This document shows positions 16,727 through 23,707 of a stretch of 64,000 nt of DNA, piece by piece. Under the pieces are notes generated by a model that made no database searches, was not told where the DNA came from, and was given only the letters and a program-made list of their open reading frames with translations. The stretch's first letter is position 1, and each line of letters opens with the position of its first letter. The position numbers were made by a program, and so were the translations under genes. This DNA is from JBBRVP01 sp038246785 (GTDB lineage Bacteria > Actinomycetota > Actinomycetes > Jiangellales > Jiangellaceae), in the NCBI GenBank assembly GCA_038246785.1, contig JBBRVP010000002.1, positions 1-64,000 of the forward strand, written 5' to 3'.

Positions 16727-18048
16727 GGCAGCTCTCTTTCGGGGTGGTGGGGTTGGGTCGGGCTCGCGGTGAACTTGACGTAGGTCTCGTGCGCCGCGCG
16801 CGCGGTGGCCCACTCGTCCGGGAAGTACTTCGCCTTGCTCGCCACGGCGGCCAGGGCCTCGTCGAGGGTCTTGGGCTCGCGGCGGCCCAGCGCCTGGTAT
16901 CCCAAGTCGGCGCACCGCTTGTGCGCCGCGACCGCAGCGAGCCACTCGGGCTTGTGCTCGACCACGGCCAAGGCCTCGCCGAGGGTGAGCACGAGGTAAC
17001 CGTCCTCGTCTCGCTCAGGCTCGTGGTCGAGGTAGCGCACGAGCAGGTCGTCTCGGGACACTAGGCGGTCCCGGTCCTCGCCCGGTGGGGCCACCTTCAG
17101 CTGGCAACCCAGCCGGCCATCGCGGGCTGGGAAGGCTGAGAACTCGATGGGTGCCGTCGGATCGAGAGGCCAGGACACGTTCCGCTCTACGCCATAGACC
17201 TTGACCTCGACGCCGAGAGCCTCGGCGAGCGCGGCCAGCGGGTCAGCCTCGGCCTTGTGCCGCGCGGCAGCGGCCTTGGCCTCAGCCTTGGCCTCCTGCT
17301 GCGCCCGCACCGCATCGTGCCTGTCGCACACGGCCAGGGCCCACCCGGTCGAGTTGACCGTCTCCCCACGCTCGGCCATGACCCTCAGCGCCGGGGTGAG
17401 GATCGCCCAAGCCTCGGGCTCGGTCTTGCCCCGCTCACGGACGACAGCCTCGACCAGCTCGGACTCGGACGGCGGAGACTTGCCACCGCGCGGCGCGGCG
17501 CTTGTGTCTTTGAGTGCGAGCGCGTGCGAGTGCGCCAGCACGAGCGAGCGCGCGCTCGCACTCTCATCATCATTACGCTTTCCTGCGTAATGATGAGAGA
17601 TAGGGGGGACGTGGATGTCCCCCTTTCTGGACCTGGGTGTCCCCCTATCTGGACCTGGATGTCCCCCTATCCCGTCGACAGGGGGTCGCCCATGTCCCCT
17701 TGTCTCACTCCCGGGAATCGGTCGGGAACCCGGTTCCCCGTCCGTCGGTGCCACCCTGGCGACCTCGCCGGTCAGCACGTACTCCGCCCGGTGACCTCGC
17801 CGCGCCGGCTTCCCCACCGGCTCGATCAGCCCGGCCCGGCGCAGCTCGGAGAGGGTCCGCTTGATGTGTCTCGTCGAGCAGCCGGCCAGCCGCGCGAGCC
17901 GCTCCTGACCCGGCCACGCTCGGCCGGTCTGGCCGTTGGCACACTCCGCCAGCTCGATGAGCACGAGCCGCGGGATGGGCCCCAGCCCCTCGCCTCCACC
18001 GTCGTCGATGAGCCACGACTTCACGCGGTCTCTGTCCTGGTAGCTCAC
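16723..18048 (-). CDS. Replication initiator-like protein with N-terminal winged helix
   Basis: A protein of 441 residues. Residues 20-100 form a winged-helix domain (WPGQERLARLAGCSTRHIKRTLSELRRAGLIEPVG) of the helix-turn-helix 36 type found in phage and plasmid initiators. A Pro/Gly-rich linker (about 110-180) follows, whose DNA holds iteron-like repeats and inverted repeats. The rest is helical and Lys/Ala-rich and may recruit host helicase. The layout, an origin inside the initiator gene, recalls lambda O. I see no ATPase or primase motif. Start ATG 18048 overlaps the previous stop by four bases. Confidence 0.7.
   Translation of the reverse strand: MSYQDRDRVKSWLIDDGGGEGLGPIPRLVLIELAECANGQTGRAWPGQERLARLAGCSTRHIKRTLSELRRAGLIEPVGKPARRGHRAEYVLTGEVARVAPTDGEPGSRPIPGSETRGHGRPPVDGIGGHPGPDRGTPRSRKGDIHVPPISHHYAGKRNDDESASARSLVLAHSHALALKDTSAAPRGGKSPPSESELVEAVVRERGKTEPEAWAILTPALRVMAERGETVNSTGWALAVCDRHDAVRAQQEAKAEAKAAAARHKAEADPLAALAEALGVEVKVYGVERNVSWPLDPTAPIEFSAFPARDGRLGCQLKVAPPGEDRDRLVSRDDLLVRYLDHEPERDEDGYLVLTLGEALAVVEHKPEWLAAVAAHKRCADLGYQALGRREPKTLDEALAAVASKAKYFPDEWATARAAHETYVKFTASPTQPHHPERELP
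17512..17705. other. Predicted replication origin of the element (iterons plus two inverted repeats)
   Basis: Three head-to-tail 22-bp repeats run from 17607 to 17672, each containing the dyad GGAC-N6-GTCC followed by CCCTWTC. A weaker fourth copy is at 17684-17705. Beside them lie a perfect 12-bp inverted repeat with a 6-base loop (17567-17578 and 17585-17596, AT-richer than its surroundings) and a perfect 13-bp inverted repeat with a 26-base loop (17512-17524 and 17551-17563). Because 22 is not a multiple of three, the repeats encode different peptides, so the DNA itself is what is repeated. Confidence 0.7.
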
Positions 18049-18317
18049 GACGGCCCCCCGTTCGGCCGGTAGACGTAGGTGGCGGCGTAGGTGCCGACGA
18101 CCTCGTGGGAGTCATCGACGGCGTGGAGGGTGGCGTGCGGCAGGGCGGTCGGACCAGTCCAGGTGCGCCCGCAGTCGCGGCAGCTCGCCCCAAACGCTCG
18201 CGACACGACCTCGCGGACGAGACGGCCCGCCCGGCGCAGCTCGGCGGGTATGATGGCCTCGTCGAGCCGCCGCGAGACGTGAGCGCCGCCCTTACCGGGG
18301 CGGCGTTCGGCGTTCAC
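18045..18317 (-). CDS. Small zinc-ribbon-like element protein
   Basis: A protein of 90 residues with a basic N-terminus and CRDCGRTWTGPTALPHATLH, where two Cys and two His could bind a metal. Function unknown. It overlaps both neighbours by four bases (ATGA), so it belongs to the replication operon of the element. Confidence 0.6.
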   Translation of the reverse strand: MNAERRPGKGGAHVSRRLDEAIIPAELRRAGRLVREVVSRAFGASCRDCGRTWTGPTALPHATLHAVDDSHEVVGTYAATYVYRPNGGPS

Positions 18318-18532
18318 GGGGCGGACCTGGCGCCGAGCAGGAGCGCGGCCAGGCGGATGCGCTGCTCGTCGGTCAGCGGCGGCGCCTGCTCGACGAGCCG
18401 GCGTACGTAGTCCTCGGCGCGGATGGCGCGCAGCTCGCGACGCGCGGCTGCGATGGCGGCGGCGTCGTCGGGGTGGTGCCGGATCGTGACCGCGAGCGAC
18501 GCTCGCGCAGCGGTCCAGGTGGGGGTGGGCAA
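18314..18532 (-). CDS. Small conserved-looking element protein
   Basis: A protein of 72 residues: an Ala-rich helix, then RAEDYVRRLVEQAPPLTDEQ and IRLAALLLG. Similar short proteins with a PPLTDEQ motif occur in actinobacterial integrative elements, but I know of no assigned function. The 110 bases upstream (18533-18642) hold no gene. On the minus strand they contain a TAGTAT hexamer that could be a -10 for this operon. Confidence 0.55.
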   Translation of the reverse strand: MPTPTWTAARASLAVTIRHHPDDAAAIAAARRELRAIRAEDYVRRLVEQAPPLTDEQRIRLAALLLGARSAP

Positions 18533-18642
18533 CGGGGGCTCCGGGGGCGCGAGGAGTACGCCCCCCGATTGGAGAGGGCCTGCTCCCGGCGTTTACGGAC
18601 GACCCGGCGAGACCGCGTTGCTCAGCGCCGATACTACAGCAA

Positions 18643-19011
18643 CTAGAACGGCAGCGCCGAGATGTCGACGGTGACGCTCACGTCCGGCGTGTCGGGCGAT
18701 GCCAGCGCGTCAACGATCCGGCCCAGCGTCTCTAGACTCATCTGGGGGTTGCGCCCACAGGTCTTGCAACCGAAGCTACGGCCATTGCCATGAGGAACGT
18801 CAATGCTCATGTCCATCAGGGGCCGTCCGTAATCGTCCACTCCGCTGGTCTTGTTGCGGCCGGCGAGCCGGTCGCCGCTCCGAAGAAACCCGGACCATTC
18901 GTGACCCATCTCGTCGACCAGCGGCGCTTGGCGGTGGTCGATGAGGTCGGCGAGCCGGCGGCGCGGGTGCTGGCCCCGGTCGGTGCAGACAACGCGGACG
19001 GTGCGGTTCAC
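18643..19011 (-). CDS. Element protein of unknown function with Cys pair, downstream of integrase
   Basis: A protein of 122 residues. GTG at 19011 overlaps the integrase stop by four bases; a longer frame to 19140 is a shadow of the integrase. It begins VVCTDRGQHPRRRLADL, has FGCKTCGRNPQMS near the end, which looks like a half zinc finger, and finishes with a beta-like VSVTVDISALPF. Proteins of this shape accompany serine integrases in actinobacterial elements. A directionality-factor role is possible but unsupported by any motif. Confidence 0.6.
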   Translation of the reverse strand: MNRTVRVVCTDRGQHPRRRLADLIDHRQAPLVDEMGHEWSGFLRSGDRLAGRNKTSGVDDYGRPLMDMSIDVPHGNGRSFGCKTCGRNPQMSLETLGRIVDALASPDTPDVSVTVDISALPF

Positions 19012-20384
19012 GGCGCGCCCTTCCACTCGATCGCCACCGTCTCCGGGGTGAACCGCGCCCCGCGGCCGGCTTCGAGGATCGTCACCGTGACGAGCAGCTC
19101 GACCACCTGCCGGCGTTGGCGCAGGGTCAGCCCGCCCCACGCGCCCGCCACGTCCTCGGCCCCGACGACGGCGGTCACGGCATCGGTGGACGACGCTCCG
19201 GCGAGCCTGGCTTCCACCTGGTCGAGCTCGTCGGACAGCCGTGCGGACTGCTTGCGCACCGCGGGAGCGGTGAGCATCCCGTCGGCGAGCAGGGCGGCGA
19301 GCTCGTCACGTCTCCGGCGCAGGTCCCCGGCTCGGGCGCGCAGCGCCGCGGTGTCGCGATCACCGGCGAGCAGGGCCGCCGCGTCGGGGCGGGCCAGTCG
19401 GGCCAGGACGACGGCCTCGACCAGCTCGTCCACCTGGTCCTGCCGCCGTGCCAGGTAGCAGACTCGGCACCGGTAGGCGATCCACCGGCGACCGCCGGTG
19501 CCCGCCGTCGTCGCGTACAGGCGCTCCCCGCAGCGTCCGCAGCGGGCGTAGCCGGAGAGTAGGTACTTCAGCTGCGTCCCCTGCTGGACGCGCCGCGCAG
19601 GGTCGCGCAGGGCCTCGGCGAGCCGGTCCTGGGTGCCGCCGTCGATGACGACCGGCCAGACTCCCTCGCCGCGGTCCACGCCGCGGTAGAGCACCCGGCC
19701 GGCGTAGCGCGGGTTCAGCAGGGCGCGGCGGAGGGTCGTCACGTTCCACGGCCCCCCGGCCGTGGTGGTCAACCCGCGGGCGTCTAGGTCGCGGACCGCG
19801 GCGGCCAGGGTGCCGCCGTCGAGCACGGTCCGGGCGGCACCGCGCAGCGCGTCGACCTCGGCCGGGACGGCGACCACGGCCCCGGCGTCGCGGTCGTAAC
19901 CGAACGGGCGCCGGGTCCAACCCATCTCGCCGCGCTCGGCGCGCTGCGCGTTGGCCCGACGCTGCCGGGCGCCCTTGCGCTTCGTCTCCCCTTGGGCCAC
20001 GGCGCCCAGGATGCGCGCGACGAGCTGGCCGGCGTCGGTCGAGAGGTCGAGGTCGCCGGAGACGGTGGCGAGCCGGACACCGGTGCGCTCGCAGAGGTCC
20101 ACCAGGTCTTCGAGGTCGCGCATGCGCCGGACCACGCGGTCGATGTGCCAGGCGACGACGCGCTCAACGGCGCGGGCTTCGATCATGGCGACGAGCCGAG
20201 CGTAGCCGGGCCGCGGCCGGCCATTGCTGGCCGACAGGTCGTTGTCTGTGACGACCTCGACCACCGTCCATCCGCGGGCCTGCGCGAGCGCGCGGCAGTC
20301 CGCTATCTGGCGGTCTACGGCCTCGCCTTCGCCGGTGCGGTCGAGACTCTGCCGCGCGTAGATCGCGACCCGAGGACTGTCCAT
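19008..20384 (-). CDS. Large serine integrase
   Basis: A protein of 458 residues. The resolvase domain starts VAIYARQSLDRTGEGEAVDRQ with catalytic Ser13. Conserved AWHIDRVVRRMRDLEDLV and TKRKGARQRRANAQRAERGE follow, then a recombinase domain (LLNPRYAGRVLYRG) and a zinc ribbon (CGRCGERLY and YRCRVC). The C-terminal coiled coil is RRRRDELAALLADGML. It would join short attP and attB sites in one direction, with reversal needing a directionality factor. ATG 20384 is preferred over a TTG at 20408 that lies in the attachment core; neither has a strong ribosome binding site. Confidence 0.93.
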   Translation of the reverse strand: MDSPRVAIYARQSLDRTGEGEAVDRQIADCRALAQARGWTVVEVVTDNDLSASNGRPRPGYARLVAMIEARAVERVVAWHIDRVVRRMRDLEDLVDLCERTGVRLATVSGDLDLSTDAGQLVARILGAVAQGETKRKGARQRRANAQRAERGEMGWTRRPFGYDRDAGAVVAVPAEVDALRGAARTVLDGGTLAAAVRDLDARGLTTTAGGPWNVTTLRRALLNPRYAGRVLYRGVDRGEGVWPVVIDGGTQDRLAEALRDPARRVQQGTQLKYLLSGYARCGRCGERLYATTAGTGGRRWIAYRCRVCYLARRQDQVDELVEAVVLARLARPDAAALLAGDRDTAALRARAGDLRRRRDELAALLADGMLTAPAVRKQSARLSDELDQVEARLAGASSTDAVTAVVGAEDVAGAWGGLTLRQRRQVVELLVTVTILEAGRGARFTPETVAIEWKGAP

Positions 20385-20403
20385 GAAGTAGAGGGTAGCC
20401 CTT

Positions 20404-20417
20404 GACAACCGGGACCA
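20404..20417. repeat. Attachment site at right end of element (core at 20408-20417)
   Basis: Second copy of the 10-bp core. It lies about 23 bases upstream of the integrase start, as expected for an attP-proximal integrase gene. Host tadC sequence continues from 20418 rightward. Confidence 0.85.
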
Positions 20418-21276
20418 TCATCGCGATCTCCTTGCGCCCGCCGGACTCCATGAGCGCCCGCTTGCCGGCCTCGCGTACGTCGGCGGCCTGGGCGCGCAGC
20501 ACGTCGGCTAGGGGGGTCCCGCGCTCGACGGCGATGGCGATGCCGTCGACGAAGCGGGCCAGCGGCGTGAGGCTGGTGCGGTCCGCCACGCCCTGCAGCG
20601 CCTGGACGAGGCTGGCGCCGGTGCGCGCGTCGCCCAGCGCCCGCGCCAGCTCGCGCGAGAGCTCGCCATGGCTGATCCGGGAGACCCGCTCGAGCGCCCC
20701 CACCGCGCCTTCGCCGGCGGCCACCGACAGGGCGAGCAGGTCGGCGATGGTCGGGAACTCGGCAAGCATCCGCGCCTCGCGGTCGCGCACCTGCTTGCTC
20801 AGCAAGTTGTCGCGCACCACCACGCCGGCCAGTGCCGCGGCGAGCGCCATCGCGACCACGCTGACCGGCGACGACGACCCCCCGGCCACGAGCAGCAGGC
20901 CGACGACGGCGGCGATCGCGAAGCCAGCCGCGCCGTAGAGGACCTGCTCGACGCGGAACTCCTGGACGCTGGAGGCGCTGCCGGCCTGGTCGAGCCGCCG
21001 GCGTACGGCGGCCCCGCCGCCGAGGACCCGCTCCAGCCGGGCGGCCCACCGCGCGAGCAGCGGGCGGGCGATGCGCTCGAGCGTGGGGAACGGGGTGACC
21101 GGTCGCTCGGCGAGGGCGAGCCGCTGCGTAGTGGAGAGCATCGGCGCACCGACGTAGGGCCCGACTCGCTGGTCGAGGGTCGGCCGGCGCCAGGCCGGCA
21201 CCCTGCTCAGCGCGAGCAGCAGACCGGTGCCGGCCAGCAGCCCGAGCAGCGCACCCAGGGCGGGAGTCGGTGTCAT
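20408..21276 (-). pseudogene. tadC, 5' portion, interrupted by the integrated element
   Basis: Residues 1-290 of a TadC-type inner-membrane platform protein: N-terminal helix LGALLGLLAGTGLLLALSRV, two helices at about residues 115-160, and the T2SF domain (FPTIADLLALSVAAGEGAVGALERV, then FVDGIAIAVERGTPLADVLRAQA). The frame reaches ESGGRKEIAMMVPVV and then enters element sequence. It continues as a foreign tail to 20164 and loses the last membrane helix found at 10792-10877. TadB and TadC together anchor the TadA motor for Flp pilus assembly, so the truncated protein is probably nonfunctional. ATG 21276 overlaps the tadB stop. Confidence 0.9.
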
Positions 21277-22133
21277 CGCAGCACCCGCTCCTCCTCGGGC
21301 AGCCGGCCGATGCGCAGCATCAGCCGGTAGGCCACGAAGCACACCGCGCCGCCGAGGGCGAGGACCAGGGCGCCGGTCGGGCTGTCGTAGGCGCTAACGG
21401 CGGGCGTGCGCAGCGCCAGGAGGGCGAGCACGATCCACGGCGCCGCGACCGCGAGCCGGGCGCCGTTGACCGTCCAGCCCTGCCGGGTGACCAGCTCCGA
21501 GCGGGTGCGGTTGTCCTCGCGCCGGAACGCCGACAGCGTGCGGAGCAGCCGGCCGAGGTCGCTGCCGCCGACCTCGCGGGCGATCCGCAGCGACTCCACG
21601 ATCCGGTCGCCGGTGGGGTCGGCAAGCGCGGCCTTGAGCCGGTCCAGCGCCTCCCCGAAGCGCCCGGTTGCGCGGTAGTCCTCGCCGAAGCGCACGAACG
21701 CGCGACGCAGCGGCGCCGGGCCGCGCTCGCCCAGCTGGGTGAGCCCCTCCGGCAGCGACAGCCCGGCGCGGACGGCGGAGGCGAGGTTGTCGACGGCGTC
21801 GGGCCACAGCTCGCGCAGCTCCTCGCGCCGCTTACGGGCGCGGTATCGGACCAGCGCCAGCGGCACGTACCCGGCGAACGCCGCGAAGGCCACCGCGACG
21901 GTCACCGTGCGGGACACCGCGAGGAAGACGATGAACGTGAAGGCTCCCGCGCCGACGCACGAGGCGACGAGCGCTCCCGGGCTGACCGACTCGATGCCAG
22001 CCCGCGCGATCAGGTCGGCCAGCCGCTCACTGGCGGTCGCCCGCGTCCGCACCCGCGCCGGGCGCGGCCCCTGCGACCACTCCCAGACCAGCAGCAGGCC
22101 TACGCCCAGCAGCAGACCCAGCACGGCACCCAT
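21273..22133 (-). CDS. tadB: Tad pilus assembly platform protein TadB
   Basis: A protein of 286 residues with an N-terminal helix (LGLLLGVGLLLVWEW), two more helices around 65-110, a T2SF domain (LWPDAVDNLASAVRAGLSLPEGLTQL, then EVGGSDLGRLLRTLSAFRREDNRTR) and two C-terminal helices. TadB pairs with TadC in the inner membrane below the pilus. The ATG overlaps the tadA stop (TGATG). It appears intact. Confidence 0.9.
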   Translation of the reverse strand: MGAVLGLLLGVGLLLVWEWSQGPRPARVRTRATASERLADLIARAGIESVSPGALVASCVGAGAFTFIVFLAVSRTVTVAVAFAAFAGYVPLALVRYRARKRREELRELWPDAVDNLASAVRAGLSLPEGLTQLGERGPAPLRRAFVRFGEDYRATGRFGEALDRLKAALADPTGDRIVESLRIAREVGGSDLGRLLRTLSAFRREDNRTRSELVTRQGWTVNGARLAVAAPWIVLALLALRTPAVSAYDSPTGALVLALGGAVCFVAYRLMLRIGRLPEEERVLR

Positions 22134-23371
22134 CAGGCAGCGCCCTCGGTGAAGCCGCCGAGCAGCTCGGCGAGGTCGTAGCCGGCCCGGACGTAGGCGT
22201 CGGCGTGCGGCGGGAACCCGTCGGCCCGCACGAGCCGGTCGCCGCGGCGAAGGAAGATCGGCTCCATCTCCACGACGTCGCCCTCGACCCGGCCAGGAAC
22301 GGCGACGATCTCGCGCACCCGGCGGCTGCCGTCGTGCTCGACCACGATGTGCACGACGAGGTCGACGCAGCCGGCGACGGTGGGGACGACGAAGCGCGAG
22401 CCGATGTTCTCCCCGGCCAGCAGCGGCAGCGTGCACATCTTGGTGATCGCCTCGCGGGCGGAGTTGGCGTGGATCGTGCCCATGCCAGGCAGCCCGGAGT
22501 TGAGTGCGATGAGCAGGTCGAGCGCCTCCTGCTGGCGCACCTCGCCGACGATGATCCGCGAGGGGCGCATCCGCAGCGCCTCCTTGACGAGGTGGCGCAG
22601 GGAGATCTCGCCGGTGCCCTCCAGGCTGGGCTGCCGGGTCTGCAGCGGCACCCAGTCGGGCACCGGCAGCTTGAGCTCGAAGACCTCCTCGCACGAGACC
22701 ACCCGCTCGCGGCCCGGGATGGCCGAGGCCAGGCAGTTGAGCATGGTCGTCTTGCCGGCCTGCGTCCCACCGGCGACGAGGACGTTGAGCCCGGCGGCCA
22801 CCGAGGCCTCGAGGAAGTGCGCCGAAGCCGGGGTCAGGGTGCCGAGGTCGACCAGTTCGTCGAGGGTGCCCGCGCGGACGACGAACTTGCGGATGTTGAC
22901 CGCCCAGTGCCGGCGGGTGATGTCGGGAATGGCGACGTGCAGGCGGGACCCGTCGGGCAGCATCGCATCGACGAACGGGCTGGAGAAGTCGATGCGGCGT
23001 CCGGACTGGCGCAGCATGCGCTCGACGAGGTCGCGCACCTGCTCGTCGGTGAGGATCGTCGTGGTCAGCTCGCTGCGGCCGTAGCGGGCGATGAACACCC
23101 GGCTCGGCTCGTTGATCCAGATCTCCTCCACGTGCGGGTCGTCGAGGTAGCGCTGCAGCGGTCCGAAGCCGGCGACCGCGTCGACGACGACCTGCACGGT
23201 GCGCTCCGGGTCGCCCACCGGCGGCAGCGCCACGGACAGGCTGCGCTCGGCGTAGCGCGCCACCGTCTGCTCGACGATGCGCCGCACGACGGCGGGCTCG
23301 GCGGTGGGGTCGATCGCCTCACGGCGCACGAGGTCGCGGACCTCGGCGTCGATCAGCTCGACTGCGCTCAT
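22133..23371 (-). CDS. tadA: Tad pilus assembly ATPase TadA/CpaF
   Basis: A protein of 412 residues, type II/IV secretion ATPase family. It has an N-terminal domain with YLDDPHVEEIWINEPSRVF, Walker A GGTQAGKTT, Asp box VVSCEEVFELKL, Walker B RIIVGEVRQQEALDLL and the His box GMGTIHANS. It powers extension, and possibly retraction, of Flp pili. ATG 23371 is preceded by GAAGGGA. First gene of the operon tadA-tadB-tadC-pilin-tadE-tadE-tadG, the last four of which now lie beyond the integrated element. Confidence 0.95.
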   Translation of the reverse strand: MSAVELIDAEVRDLVRREAIDPTAEPAVVRRIVEQTVARYAERSLSVALPPVGDPERTVQVVVDAVAGFGPLQRYLDDPHVEEIWINEPSRVFIARYGRSELTTTILTDEQVRDLVERMLRQSGRRIDFSSPFVDAMLPDGSRLHVAIPDITRRHWAVNIRKFVVRAGTLDELVDLGTLTPASAHFLEASVAAGLNVLVAGGTQAGKTTMLNCLASAIPGRERVVSCEEVFELKLPVPDWVPLQTRQPSLEGTGEISLRHLVKEALRMRPSRIIVGEVRQQEALDLLIALNSGLPGMGTIHANSAREAITKMCTLPLLAGENIGSRFVVPTVAGCVDLVVHIVVEHDGSRRVREIVAVPGRVEGDVVEMEPIFLRRGDRLVRADGFPPHADAYVRAGYDLAELLGGFTEGAA

Positions 23372-23707
23372 CGCGCGGTTCCCTTCGCCGGTCGGGAAGG
23401 CGGCTCCGTGCGGCCGCGGCGCAAGCCGTCGACCGATCGGTCCCGGCCTCGCCAGGTGCCACGGCACCGCCGGCCGCAGTGCCGGCGGACCCCCGTCGCG
23501 GCGGATTGTGCCACTGTCACCGCGAACCAGACGAATCCCGGTTGTGCCGAGCAGGGTACGGAGCACCCGAGCGGAGCCTCGCGGGTTGTCCACAGGACGC
23601 TGTTCTTGTGCCCTCCGCAGCGGGTTGTCCACAGGCCCGGACGCAGCGCAGGCCCCGGCTGCACCACGATCGCCGCCTAGCAGGACGGCCCAGCGAGGAG
23701 GACGCGC
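23372..23707. promoter_or_regulatory. Divergent tadA / eccC control region with two TTGTCCACA boxes
   Basis: The 336-base gap has no gene. It contains the exact 16-bp repeat GCGGGTTGTCCACAGG at 23581-23596 and 23620-23635, 39 bases apart. Each includes TTGTCCACA, the actinobacterial DnaA-box sequence. They lie 83-122 bases upstream of eccC and over 200 bases upstream of tadA. Promoters for both genes must be here, but I cannot point to convincing -10/-35 pairs. Confidence 0.55.

Larger units (their letters stand above)
10868..20417 (-). mobile_element. 9.55-kb integrative phage-satellite-like element inserted in tadC
   Basis: The ends carry a 10-bp direct repeat (ACCGGGACCA at 10868-10877 and 20408-20417), and the two flanks are halves of one tadC gene. 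Inside are about 13 minus-strand genes with 4-base overlaps. In order from the right they are a serine integrase, small unknown genes, a replication initiator, HNH, terminase, portal, scaffold, capsid and two head-completion proteins. I see no tail, tape-measure, lysin, prohead protease or repressor gene. This head-only content plus integrase and own replication matches capsid-encoding phage satellites. It also resembles the ~10-kb phiRv1-type elements of mycobacteria, but no relationship by descent is shown. Confidence 0.9.

Noticed and set aside
17607..17705. CRISPR array
   Set aside because: The 22-bp repeats are directly adjacent with no spacers, and lie inside a coding frame.
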